From: CAYRUP01 sp964578975
Lineage (GTDB): Bacteria > Pseudomonadota > Gammaproteobacteria > DSM-16500
NCBI GenBank assembly: GCA_964578975.1
Contig: CAZOFA010000020.1
Span: 1-30,228 of the forward strand
Direction: 5' to 3'
Length of the DNA stretch: 30,228 bases
Shown: positions 16,159 to 23,673 of the stretch, in pieces
Numbering within the stretch: the first letter of the stretch is position 1
Layout: every line of letters starts with the position of its first letter
Program-made: the position numbers and the translations under genes
The notes under the pieces: generated by a model
What the model was told of the DNA's origin: nothing
Database searches by the model: none
The model's input: the letters and a program-made list of their open reading frames with translations, nothing else

Positions 16159-17448
16159 ATGACACAATATCAAGCTAAAGTGCACAAAACAGAACGTTTA
16201 GGTTGGCTGGTCACCATGACAGCATCATTGTTTTTTTTCTACGAATTTATTCAATTAAATCTTTTCAATGCAATTGATGTTCAACTCATGCATGATTTTC
16301 GTTTAAATGCCCCGCAATTGGGTCAATTGGCTTCCATGTATTTTTATGCGAATGCATTATTTCTTTTTCCCGCTGGGATTTTACTCGATCGATTTTCAAC
16401 GAAAAAATTATTGTTAATGGCTGTGTCGCTTTGCACAATCGGCACATTCGTGTTTGCCATCTCGAGCAATTATTTTTTCGCAGCGTTTGGACGGTTTATT
16501 GTCGGTTTCAGCGCCTCATTTTGTTTTTTAAGTTGTATTCGCTTGGCTTCACGATGGTTCCCTCCGAGCCGAATGGCGTTGGTGACGGGTTTAGTCGTGA
16601 CGATGGCGATGTTAGGTGGGCTTGTGGCACAAACTCCGCTGACGATTTTGAGTAATATCATGGGTTGGCGCAACGCGGTATTGCTGGATGCGGCGCTCGG
16701 GATTTTAATTGCGCTTGCGATTGCACTCATCGTGCAAGATCGTCCACCGAACAGTCAAGAACATGCACATCGAGACCGTGCCCAACTTAATACCTTAGGT
16801 TTTTGGAGTTGTATCAAGCTGGTTTTGTTAAATCCCAATAATTGGTTAGGTGGTATTTATACGTCTCTGATGAATTTACCCGTTTTTTTATTAGGGGCGT
16901 TATGGGGAATTCATTATCTCACCCAAACGCATAATATCTCGCACGTGCAAGCATCGATTGCGACGACAATGTTTTTTGTGGGCGTCATTTTTGGTTCACC
17001 GGCGTTCGGTAGTTTTTCAGATTATATCGGGCGACGTGTGTTGCCGATGATTCTCGGCGCAATTATTTCGCTCGGCGTCATGTTGGTTTTAATGTACATG
17101 CCCAATCTTTCTTTAAACGAAATTATCGGTTTGTTTTTTTTGGTTGGTTTTACCACCAGTTCACAAGTATTAAGTTATCCAGTGATTGCAGAATTAAATC
17201 CAATTTCGCTGACCAGCACCGCAGTCAGCGTCGATTCAATAACCATCATGGTCAGCGGCGCAATTTTCGAACCGTTTTTTGGTTGGATCATGGAATTACA
17301 TTCGAATCATGCGCTGTCGCCTGATGGTGTGCCATTGTATACGGCGCAAAATTTTATGAATGCAATGCTCATTATGCCGATCGCATTTTTCATCAGTATA
17401 TTTATTGCATGGATGATTAAAGAAAGTTTCTGCAAATCGCAAGCATAG
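16159..17448 (+). CDS. MFS transporter, candidate nucleoside or pentose carrier
   Basis: About 429 residues with twelve predicted membrane helices in two halves. The major-facilitator loop between helices 2 and 3 is seen as GILLDRFSTKKLL, and its second-half twin as GSFSDYIGRRVLP. FSASFCFLSCIRLASRWFPP in helices 4-5 fits a family common in Legionella and Francisella (Pht-like phagosomal transporters and relatives). A GTG stands directly before the ATG; I took the ATG at 16159 because AGGAAGAG precedes it at good distance. The gene lies just upstream of deoB and near punA and deoC, so a nucleoside or sugar substrate is the natural guess, but sequence alone does not show it. Confidence 0.88.
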   Translation: MTQYQAKVHKTERLGWLVTMTASLFFFYEFIQLNLFNAIDVQLMHDFRLNAPQLGQLASMYFYANALFLFPAGILLDRFSTKKLLLMAVSLCTIGTFVFAISSNYFFAAFGRFIVGFSASFCFLSCIRLASRWFPPSRMALVTGLVVTMAMLGGLVAQTPLTILSNIMGWRNAVLLDAALGILIALAIALIVQDRPPNSQEHAHRDRAQLNTLGFWSCIKLVLLNPNNWLGGIYTSLMNLPVFLLGALWGIHYLTQTHNISHVQASIATTMFFVGVIFGSPAFGSFSDYIGRRVLPMILGAIISLGVMLVLMYMPNLSLNEIIGLFFLVGFTTSSQVLSYPVIAELNPISLTSTAVSVDSITIMVSGAIFEPFFGWIMELHSNHALSPDGVPLYTAQNFMNAMLIMPIAFFISIFIAWMIKESFCKSQA

Positions 17449-17485
17449 TCCTTCGAGACGCACTTCGTGCTCCTCAGGATGATCG
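17449..17485. repeat. Partial dispersed repeat (CCTTCGAGACGC family)
   Basis: The spacer between the MFS gene and deoB begins TCCTTCGAGACGCACTTCGT and continues GCTCCTCAGGATGA. I know this as one half of a palindromic repeat widespread in proteobacterial genomes; here the second half is missing. A small stem GCAC-TTC-GTGC sits at its centre. Confidence 0.55.
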
Positions 17486-17498
17486 GAGATATAAGAAA

Positions 17499-18719
17499 AT
17501 GTCACGCGCATTCATTATTTTACTTGATTCATTTGGTCTCGGTGCAACTGACGACGCAATAAAATATGGCGATGCAGGTGCTGATACGTTACGACATATT
17601 GCTGAATGGTGTGCGTCAGGCAAAGCAGATAAAGTGGGTGTGCGCAGTGGTGCACTGCATCTGCCAAACTTAACTCGATTGGGATTAAATCAGGCTGCAA
17701 TCATCAGTGGTGGAAAACCGGTACCTGGTCTTGCAACCAATATTCCCATTGAAGGTGCATATGGTGTGGCAGCAGAAAAAAGTTTTGGCAAAGATACACC
17801 CAGCGGACACTGGGAAATTGCAGGCGTGCCTGCATTATTTGATTGGGGATATTTTCCGCCGGAATATCCAAGTTTTCCTGCTGACTTGTTAGAAAAATTA
17901 ATTGAACTCGGTCATCTGCCCGGCATTTTAGGCAACAAGCATGCCTCTGGCACTGAAATTATTCAGACATTAGGTGAAGAACATCAAAAGACCGGCAAAC
18001 CAATCGTCTATACTTCTGCGGATAGCGTTTTTCAAATTGCAGCACACGAAGAAAGTTTTGGTTTAGAAAAATTGTATGACCTGTGTGAACTCGCGCGCAC
18101 GTTAGTGGATGAATACAATGTCGGTCGTGTCATTGCGCGTCCTTTCAAAGGCACACCCGGTCACTATGTTCGCACCGGCAATCGACGTGATTATGCCGTT
18201 CCTGCGCCTGAGTTGACACTGCTCGATTACATTCTTGAATCGGGCGGTGAAGTCATTTCAATCGGCAAAGTTTCCGATATTTATGCGCATCGCGGCATTA
18301 GCAAATCAGTCAAAGCCGATGGAAATATGGCTTTATTTGATGCGTTTTTACATGAAACTAAAATTGCTCCCGCGCGCAGTTTAGTCTTCGTGAATTTGGT
18401 GGACTTTGATATGTTGTACGGACATCGCCGTGATGTCATTGGTTATGCAAAAGCATTAGAAGATTTTGACAAACGTTTACCCGAATTCGAAAAATTAATG
18501 CAACCAGGCGATGTTGCGATGATGACAGCCGATCATGGTTGTGACCCCACTTGGCCCGGTTCCGATCATACGCGCGAACATATTCCAGTGCTGATGTTTG
18601 GCCCCGGTGTCAAACCTATTTCGCTCGGCAAACGCGAAACATTTGCGGATATCGGCCAAACCATCGCGCAGCATTTGGGATTAAAACCATTGCGTAGTGG
18701 AACTGCGTTTTTAGATTAG
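17499..18719 (+). CDS. deoB: Phosphopentomutase
   Basis: Interconverts (deoxy)ribose-1-phosphate and (deoxy)ribose-5-phosphate, linking nucleoside phosphorolysis to DeoC and the pentose phosphate pathway. 406 residues against 407 in E. coli. It belongs to the alkaline-phosphatase fold. D10 in ILLDSFGLGA and the late TADHGCDPTWPGSDHTREHIP (D, H, D, H) bind the two metals, and T100 in GKDTPSGHWE is the phosphorylated threonine. GGAG stands upstream of the ATG. The product closes the chemical gap between punA and deoC, although the gene is separated from them by the RGS and MFS genes and has its own leader. Confidence 0.96.
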   Translation: MSRAFIILLDSFGLGATDDAIKYGDAGADTLRHIAEWCASGKADKVGVRSGALHLPNLTRLGLNQAAIISGGKPVPGLATNIPIEGAYGVAAEKSFGKDTPSGHWEIAGVPALFDWGYFPPEYPSFPADLLEKLIELGHLPGILGNKHASGTEIIQTLGEEHQKTGKPIVYTSADSVFQIAAHEESFGLEKLYDLCELARTLVDEYNVGRVIARPFKGTPGHYVRTGNRRDYAVPAPELTLLDYILESGGEVISIGKVSDIYAHRGISKSVKADGNMALFDAFLHETKIAPARSLVFVNLVDFDMLYGHRRDVIGYAKALEDFDKRLPEFEKLMQPGDVAMMTADHGCDPTWPGSDHTREHIPVLMFGPGVKPISLGKRETFADIGQTIAQHLGLKPLRSGTAFLD

Positions 18720-18740
18720 GAAGGGGCTCGTATAGCCACG

Positions 18741-18824
18741 TGTCATTCCCGCGTAGGCGGGAATCTATTCTGAAAATGGCATTGTTTTATTTCTAGATGG
18801 ATTCCCGCCTGCGCGGGAATGACA
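18741..18824. repeat. Second copy of the ATTCCCGC palindromic element
   Basis: The arms 18741-18765 and 18800-18824 pair over 25 bases with one mismatch. The spacer begins TATTCTGAAAATGGCA, the same as in the element at 5466-5593, so the two are copies of one mobile or amplified unit of about 85 bases. It lies between deoB and the convergent L,D-transpeptidase gene. The rest of this spacer, to 18941, shows nothing I can name. Confidence 0.85.
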
Positions 18825-18941
18825 ATAACGACACACCCTAGCAAGTTGGTTGGCTTTCAGCACAACCGGGCGATGCGAGAAGCATGATGATTATTTTATG
18901 CATAAGCAAAGTCTTCAATAATTAATGCTAGCCTAGATTAT

Positions 18942-19856
18942 TTATCCCACCAACACCCCAATCTCATGCGGCACACCATCAGGCTGTTCTGAAATCGATT
19001 TCACTAATGGCCAATTAATTAAAACCATTCGATCATGCGGAATTTTTGCTTGAATTTGGCTGGTGATACTGCTGAGGTTCGCTAACATCGCGCGTTCTTC
19101 AAGTGGCGGATGGGCTTCGAGATAAAGTTTATTGCCTTCCCACGCGATTTTGTTCGGCATATCCACAATCATCACCGGAACACCGGCTTTGACGAGCGGA
19201 TAAAATTCTTTGATGTCACTTTCATTCATGCGAATACAACCAAAACTCGCGCGTGTGCCGATGCTTTCTGGAAAGATGGTGCTGTGGATCAAATAGCTTG
19301 GAATGCCTAAATAAATGGCATAAGGACCGAGTGGATTATCAGGACCTGCCGCCATCACACGAGGTAACGTGATGCCTTGCTGTTTGTTAAATTCACGGAT
19401 GTCTTTGGGCGGAATCCAAATGGGATTCACGGTTTTTCGTGCGATTTTGGTGGCTTTAATCGGAATAGTTTTGCCAATTCTTCCAATCCCGATGGGGAAC
19501 GTCATCACTTCTTGACTGTTTTCCGGATAATAATACAAACGCATTTCCGGCAAATTAATCACGATGCCGCGACGAGGAAGTGGTGGCAACAGAAATTTAT
19601 CTGCGACAATCACCGTGGTGCCGGCAGGATAAACTGTATTGATCGAAGAACCCGGATTTGCTGCAATAATCGCATTTAAACCCAGGTTATAACGTTGTGC
19701 GATGGTCGTCGGTGTATCGCCATTTTCGGCAGAAATCGAGATAACATTTCCGATGAGTGCGTCATTGGGCGATTGCGAAAAATTTTTCGCATAGCTATTC
19801 GTTGCAAAAAAACTTAAAACGATCACCAATAAAAAGCGTGTAGCTCTACATAACAT
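18942..19856 (-). CDS. LysM-YkuD L,D-transpeptidase
   Basis: 304 residues. The signal peptide MLCRATRFLLVIVLSFFATNSYA is predicted to be cut before K24. A LysM-like domain at about 38-86 (ENGDTPTTIAQRYNL, NPGSSINTVYPAGTTVIV) binds peptidoglycan. The YkuD catalytic domain at about 97-235 has the H191...S204-F-G-C207-I-R-M motif, with Cys207 as nucleophile; most relatives have SHGC where this has SFGC. Residues after 240 form a helical tail. It is periplasmic and forms 3-3 cross-links between meso-diaminopimelates or attaches lipoprotein to murein, as the ErfK/YbiS group does. It follows the second transpeptidase by 11 bases, forming a two-gene operon. Confidence 0.93.
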   Translation of the reverse strand: MLCRATRFLLVIVLSFFATNSYAKNFSQSPNDALIGNVISISAENGDTPTTIAQRYNLGLNAIIAANPGSSINTVYPAGTTVIVADKFLLPPLPRRGIVINLPEMRLYYYPENSQEVMTFPIGIGRIGKTIPIKATKIARKTVNPIWIPPKDIREFNKQQGITLPRVMAAGPDNPLGPYAIYLGIPSYLIHSTIFPESIGTRASFGCIRMNESDIKEFYPLVKAGVPVMIVDMPNKIAWEGNKLYLEAHPPLEERAMLANLSSITSQIQAKIPHDRMVLINWPLVKSISEQPDGVPHEIGVLVG

Positions 19857-19867
19857 GAATTCTATTC

Positions 19868-20581
19868 CTAGCCTGATAAAAATGTTGAGGTATTAAACCA
19901 AAATCGATCGGGATAATATGCGACGACTAAGGTGTTATCTTTGATGGTGTCGATCAACGGTTTGGCTATAGCCAAATTGACTGCAGGGCAACCCCAACTT
20001 CGTCCCAGTAATCCGTATTCTCTTGCAACATTGCCCCCAGCATACCAAGCGCCATGAAATACGATATCGCGTCGATACGCATTATCGTTAATGCCGCGCT
20101 CCAAGCCTTGTATACGCAATGAATAACCATTGCTGCCGACGTAAGGTTGTCCGGTCGTGAGAAATACACCAATGCTTGATTTTAAACTGCCCGGTTCATT
20201 TGAGAAAGAGGTGGCATTCAGATTTCCAGTATTTTTTCCATGCGTGACCCACGTATTAAATAAAACTTTTGTGTGTCTCAGATCAACGACCCAGAGACGT
20301 TTTTCAGTGGAGGGTTTGGAATAATCAATAATGGTTAATAATCCTTTTCCATCTAATCCGTGGCGACGTGCATGCAGATAAGCATTTAGACTGAGTTTCA
20401 GCACATAGGGATCAAGATTGTAAGCTTGTGAATTAATCAATTGCACTTCTTTATCGCGCCATGCATTGGTTCCCATGCGTTCAGGGTTATAATACGGTTC
20501 AAAAATCGAAAAAGGACCCCAGCCAACCAAGCTCAAAAGCACCAAGATTGTTAACGGGAATTTTGCTAATTTTTTACCCAT
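19868..20581 (-). CDS. YkuD_2-type murein L,D-transpeptidase catalytic domain protein
   Basis: 237 residues with an N-terminal hydrophobic segment (LTILVLLSLVGWG) that is either an uncleaved anchor or a signal peptide. The body fits the PF13645-like murein L,D-transpeptidase family: LWVVDLRHTKVLFNTWVTHGK, the histidine in DIVFHGAWYAGG (H176), and the nucleophile in GLLGRSWGCPAVN (C198). This branch differs from the LysM-linked type encoded directly downstream, so the operon brings together two separate transpeptidase architectures. No strong ribosome site is visible before the ATG at 20581. The 244-base spacer to the divergent lipoprotein gene must hold its promoter. Confidence 0.88.
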   Translation of the reverse strand: MGKKLAKFPLTILVLLSLVGWGPFSIFEPYYNPERMGTNAWRDKEVQLINSQAYNLDPYVLKLSLNAYLHARRHGLDGKGLLTIIDYSKPSTEKRLWVVDLRHTKVLFNTWVTHGKNTGNLNATSFSNEPGSLKSSIGVFLTTGQPYVGSNGYSLRIQGLERGINDNAYRRDIVFHGAWYAGGNVAREYGLLGRSWGCPAVNLAIAKPLIDTIKDNTLVVAYYPDRFWFNTSTFLSG

Positions 20582-20825
20582 TATTGCACCAGTTTTTCAT
20601 TTTATCACCCACGTAAATTAATTGATCAATTTGCAGCAAATAAAACCAGGAGGTCATTTTTTATACGAACTAGCATGGTCGTTGATTGTGCATACTAATC
20701 ATTTTGTGTGCGGAAGTCAAAAAATTAGCATAATAATTACCCAATATTGCGCAAAAAAAAGTAATAGCAGTCGCCATGAGAACCAGGTATATTTCATAAC
20801 TGCAATTAAAATTTGGAGAATTAAA

Positions 20826-20978
20826 ATGAAAAAAATCATATCAATACTAAGCGTTGTCGCGGCTGTTTTCGTCGTCGCAAGTTGCGCCAGCAAAACAGTG
20901 CCGGATCAACCGACCGTTCAACCTGTACAAACCCATACGCATGTGCATCATCATGACTATAAGGGTGAAACAAAATAA
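20826..20978 (+). CDS. Small histidine-rich lipoprotein
   Basis: Fifty residues. GGAG precedes the ATG at 20826 by 8 bases; the open frame extends upstream, but only this start gives a signal sequence. MKKIISILSVVAAVFVVASC is a lipoprotein signal with lipobox VASC, modified cysteine C20. The mature part is only 31 residues: ASKTVPDQPTVQPVQ, then a His-rich run THTHVHHHD (37-44) and a basic-acidic tail. Histidine clusters of this kind often bind zinc, nickel or copper, so a periplasmic or outer-membrane metal buffer is possible; this is inference. The entropic-bristle style (Pro/Gln/Thr) also fits a small surface lipoprotein. It stands just upstream of ddl and downstream of divergent cell-wall genes. 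Confidence 0.75.
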   Translation: MKKIISILSVVAAVFVVASCASKTVPDQPTVQPVQTHTHVHHHDYKGETK

Positions 20979-20984
20979 TTAAGC

Positions 20985-21011
20985 AAATCGTGCCCGGGCA
21001 GGGCACGATTT
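20985..21011. terminator. Hairpin between the lipoprotein gene and ddl
   Basis: A perfect 11-bp stem AAATCGTGCCC / GGGCACGATTT with loop GGGCA. There is no long T run after it (TTTAGGA follows), so termination may be weak. The stem ends directly against AGGA, the ribosome site of ddl, whose ATG is at 21023. Confidence 0.6.
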
Positions 21012-21022
21012 AGGAATGAATC

Positions 21023-22183
21023 ATGAGCCAATCAAGAAAAATCCGCGTTGCAGTTTTGTATGGTGGACGTTCGGGTGAGCATGAGGTTTCACTGTTATCC
21101 GCAAAAAATGTGATTCAGCACTTAGATCGTGAACGCTTTGAAGTCATTCCCATTGGCATTGATAAAGAAGGCGTGTGGTTTTTAGGCGATGATATTTTAA
21201 AAAAAGAATTAAATGCGCCCAAAGCTGTGCGTCTCATGCGTGAAGCAGAACGCATGTTATTTAATCCAGAGTGTATTGGCAAACAGATGCAACATGTCAC
21301 ACCAACGCACTTATTACCAAAGACCAAAAATTCAGAACGTATTTTCGACGTGATTTTTCCCATTATGCATGGCACCTTGTGTGAAGATGGCACAGTGCAA
21401 GGATTATTAGAATTAATTGATGTTCCGTATGTCGGATGCGGTGTGCTTGCATCGGCAATCGGAATGGAAAAAGATATTTCGAAACGTTTGATACGTGATG
21501 CAGGTATTCCAGTCGCACCTTACTTAATCATTAATCAAGGTCAGTGGGATCAGAATTCAACACATTTCATAAAAAAAATCACAGAAACATTATCGTTGCC
21601 TGTTTTTGTAAAACCCGTGAATACGGGCTCGAGTGTCGGTGTCGAAAAAGTAAAAACCAAAGAAAATTTAAGCGCTGCAATCAATAATGCATTTAAATTT
21701 GATAGCAAAATTATTATTGAACAAGGCATTGATGCAATTGAATTAGAAGTCGCAGTATTAGAATCATTGCAGTATGGCGCGGAACCGATCGTGAGCACGG
21801 TTGGCGAAATTAGACCGCAAAATCACGAATTTTATTCTTATGCAGCGAAATATTTAGATGAGAATGGCGCCGCATTATTGATTCCTGCTGAAATCAATGA
21901 AGAATTGCGTGAAAAAGTTCGACATATCGCAAAGACAATTTTTAATGTCCTTGAATGCGAAGGCATGGCGCGTGTTGATTTATTTTTAGAGCGTGGAACA
22001 AATACCATTTATTTTAATGAAGTGAATACGATTCCCGGTTTTACAGAAATTAGCATGTATCCTAAATTGATGAGCGCCACTGGAATGACCTATTCTGAAT
22101 TGTTAACGCATTTAGTGATGCTAGCAGTTGCACGTCATACGCGAAAATCAAAATTGAGCCGCGAATATATCGAGATTGGTTAA
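21023..22183 (+). CDS. ddlA: D-alanine--D-alanine ligase
   Basis: ATP-grasp enzyme joining two D-alanines for the peptidoglycan stem peptide, in the cytosol. 386 residues, somewhat longer than typical DdlA or DdlB. It has VLYGGRSGEHEVSLLSAKNV at the N-terminus, FPIMHGTLCEDGTVQGLLEL, GMEKDISKRLIRDAGIPVAP, the ATP-binding VFVKPVNTGSSVGVEKV, and the metal site YFNEVNTIPGFTEISMYPKL. The length and GTLCEDGTVQG wording are closer to DdlA/VanA-size ligases than to the about 306-residue DdlB found in mur clusters. The start is ATG 21023 with AGGA just ahead. Together with the nearby L,D-transpeptidases it makes a cell-wall neighbourhood. Confidence 0.95.
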   Translation: MSQSRKIRVAVLYGGRSGEHEVSLLSAKNVIQHLDRERFEVIPIGIDKEGVWFLGDDILKKELNAPKAVRLMREAERMLFNPECIGKQMQHVTPTHLLPKTKNSERIFDVIFPIMHGTLCEDGTVQGLLELIDVPYVGCGVLASAIGMEKDISKRLIRDAGIPVAPYLIINQGQWDQNSTHFIKKITETLSLPVFVKPVNTGSSVGVEKVKTKENLSAAINNAFKFDSKIIIEQGIDAIELEVAVLESLQYGAEPIVSTVGEIRPQNHEFYSYAAKYLDENGAALLIPAEINEELREKVRHIAKTIFNVLECEGMARVDLFLERGTNTIYFNEVNTIPGFTEISMYPKLMSATGMTYSELLTHLVMLAVARHTRKSKLSREYIEIG

Positions 22184-22216
22184 CAATCTTTAACAATCTT
22201 CTGCACATCGAGTCTT

Positions 22217-23656
22217 ATGTTTCGATTATTACTATTTATCATCATCATTTTTTTTTCGTCAGCAAAAGCGGATATTTATGCTGTAAAAAAATTATCGCTG
22301 CATGATGCAATCCTGTTGGCGGTGCGTGAAAATCCAAATATCAAAACCGCGCAACTGAGCCATGTGCAACAAGTCTATGCAGTTGAAATTGAAGAATGGC
22401 AATTTCATCCACATTTTGTGATCAACGCAACCCGCACCACCTCGAAAAATTATTCGGTGACAGAGAATGGGTATGTCACTGCAAATGCCACGGGAATTAA
22501 TCCACAAGCGTCCTTGCTCACGCCAATCGGAACGCAACTGACACTCGCCGCCACGAATAATGTCACCAATAATTACAACCCAGGAGTTTCATTGCAAATC
22601 ATGCAACCGCTGCTGCGTGGATTTGGTCGACCGATTGTTGAAGCTGCATTGAATAATGCGATCGACAGTGAAAAAATCAGCTGCTTAAATCTGGAAGGAC
22701 AATTGCGTACCACAGTGACCGCAGTTATCAACGCGTATCTTGATGTGATGTCTGCACAAAATATTTTAGCTATCGATCAACAAGCATTACAGCGTGCAGA
22801 AGATTCTGTGCGACAAACTAAATTATTCATTAAAGCGGGTCAAAAAGCCGGTGTGGAATTAGTCACGGTGGAAGCCGATGCTGCGGTTGCTGAAACAAAA
22901 ATTGAAAATGATAAAAATAATTTGGATCAAGCACGTTATGCTTTATTGACGACAATTGGAATTAATCCTAATACACAAGTGATATTAACCAATGTCGATG
23001 TGTTAACGTTAATAAATAAATATCATCTTCCCACGTTGGATGAATCGAAAAATATGGGATTGACGAACGATATTCAATATCAAGTCGATCAAATTACTTT
23101 TCAGGGTGCGATCAAGCGTAGTATTTTGGCGGCGGAAGATAATACGCGTTGGCAATTAAATTTAACCTTGAATACGGCGACAGGAAATGGAACGGGTGGG
23201 GGACCGAATGCGGGTTTAAATAGTTTGGTGAACGGCGTGAATCAAACGAATAGTGCTGCGTTGAATTTAACGATACCGATTGATGATCGTCCGGCAAAAG
23301 TTGCGGTGGCAACGGCTAAAATCGCGGAAAAAGAAGCCGCAATTGCGCTCGAACAAGAAAGATGGAGCAAAGAAACGAACGTGATTAATGGCTGGAATAG
23401 TATCAATAGCGCTTTGCGTGCACGGCACTTTGCAGAAAATGCGGAAAAACTCCAAGAAAAAACTTATCATATTAGCTTTCAAAAATATTCATTTGGATTG
23501 ATTGATAGTTTGGAGTTGCAATCAGCGACACAACGCTTTAGTAGTGCGCAGCAAACATTGTTGGATGCGGAAATTGCCTATTTAAAAGCGTTGATGAATT
23601 TGGATTTATTGACAGGGATGACATTAAAAACGTGGAATGTGGAAGTTAATTTATAA
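22217..23656 (+). CDS. TolC-family outer-membrane efflux channel
   Basis: 479 residues with the signal peptide MFRLLLFIIIIFFSSAKA. The mature part has the two-fold repeated helical hairpins of TolC/OprM proteins: LSLHDAILLAVRENPNIKTAQL opens repeat 1, long alternating helices follow, and FGLIDSLELQSATQRFSSAQQ marks the end of repeat 2, a standard family wording. There is no lipobox, so it is TolC-like rather than the OprM lipoprotein type. A Gly/Asn-rich stretch (TGNGTGGGPNAGLNSL) lies at about 320-335 in what should be a surface-exposed or linker loop. First of four genes for a tripartite exporter, 17 bases before the adaptor. Confidence 0.88.
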   Translation: MFRLLLFIIIIFFSSAKADIYAVKKLSLHDAILLAVRENPNIKTAQLSHVQQVYAVEIEEWQFHPHFVINATRTTSKNYSVTENGYVTANATGINPQASLLTPIGTQLTLAATNNVTNNYNPGVSLQIMQPLLRGFGRPIVEAALNNAIDSEKISCLNLEGQLRTTVTAVINAYLDVMSAQNILAIDQQALQRAEDSVRQTKLFIKAGQKAGVELVTVEADAAVAETKIENDKNNLDQARYALLTTIGINPNTQVILTNVDVLTLINKYHLPTLDESKNMGLTNDIQYQVDQITFQGAIKRSILAAEDNTRWQLNLTLNTATGNGTGGGPNAGLNSLVNGVNQTNSAALNLTIPIDDRPAKVAVATAKIAEKEAAIALEQERWSKETNVINGWNSINSALRARHFAENAEKLQEKTYHISFQKYSFGLIDSLELQSATQRFSSAQQTLLDAEIAYLKALMNLDLLTGMTLKTWNVEVNL

Positions 23657-23673
23657 AAAAGAATATAAATAAA

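Noticed and set aside
18825..18941. Possible small RNA or tRNA remnant between the repeat and the transpeptidase gene
   Set aside because: No cloverleaf, promoter-terminator pair or open frame of note could be made out.
20620..20631. 12-base perfect palindrome AATTGATCAATT upstream of the transpeptidase operon
   Set aside because: It is a possible operator, but a palindrome this short and AT-rich is likely by chance and no second copy was seen.
20622..20825. Upstream extension of the lipoprotein frame (68 extra codons)
   Set aside because: It has no signal-like or conserved content, and the ATG at 20826 alone gives a ribosome site plus lipoprotein signal.
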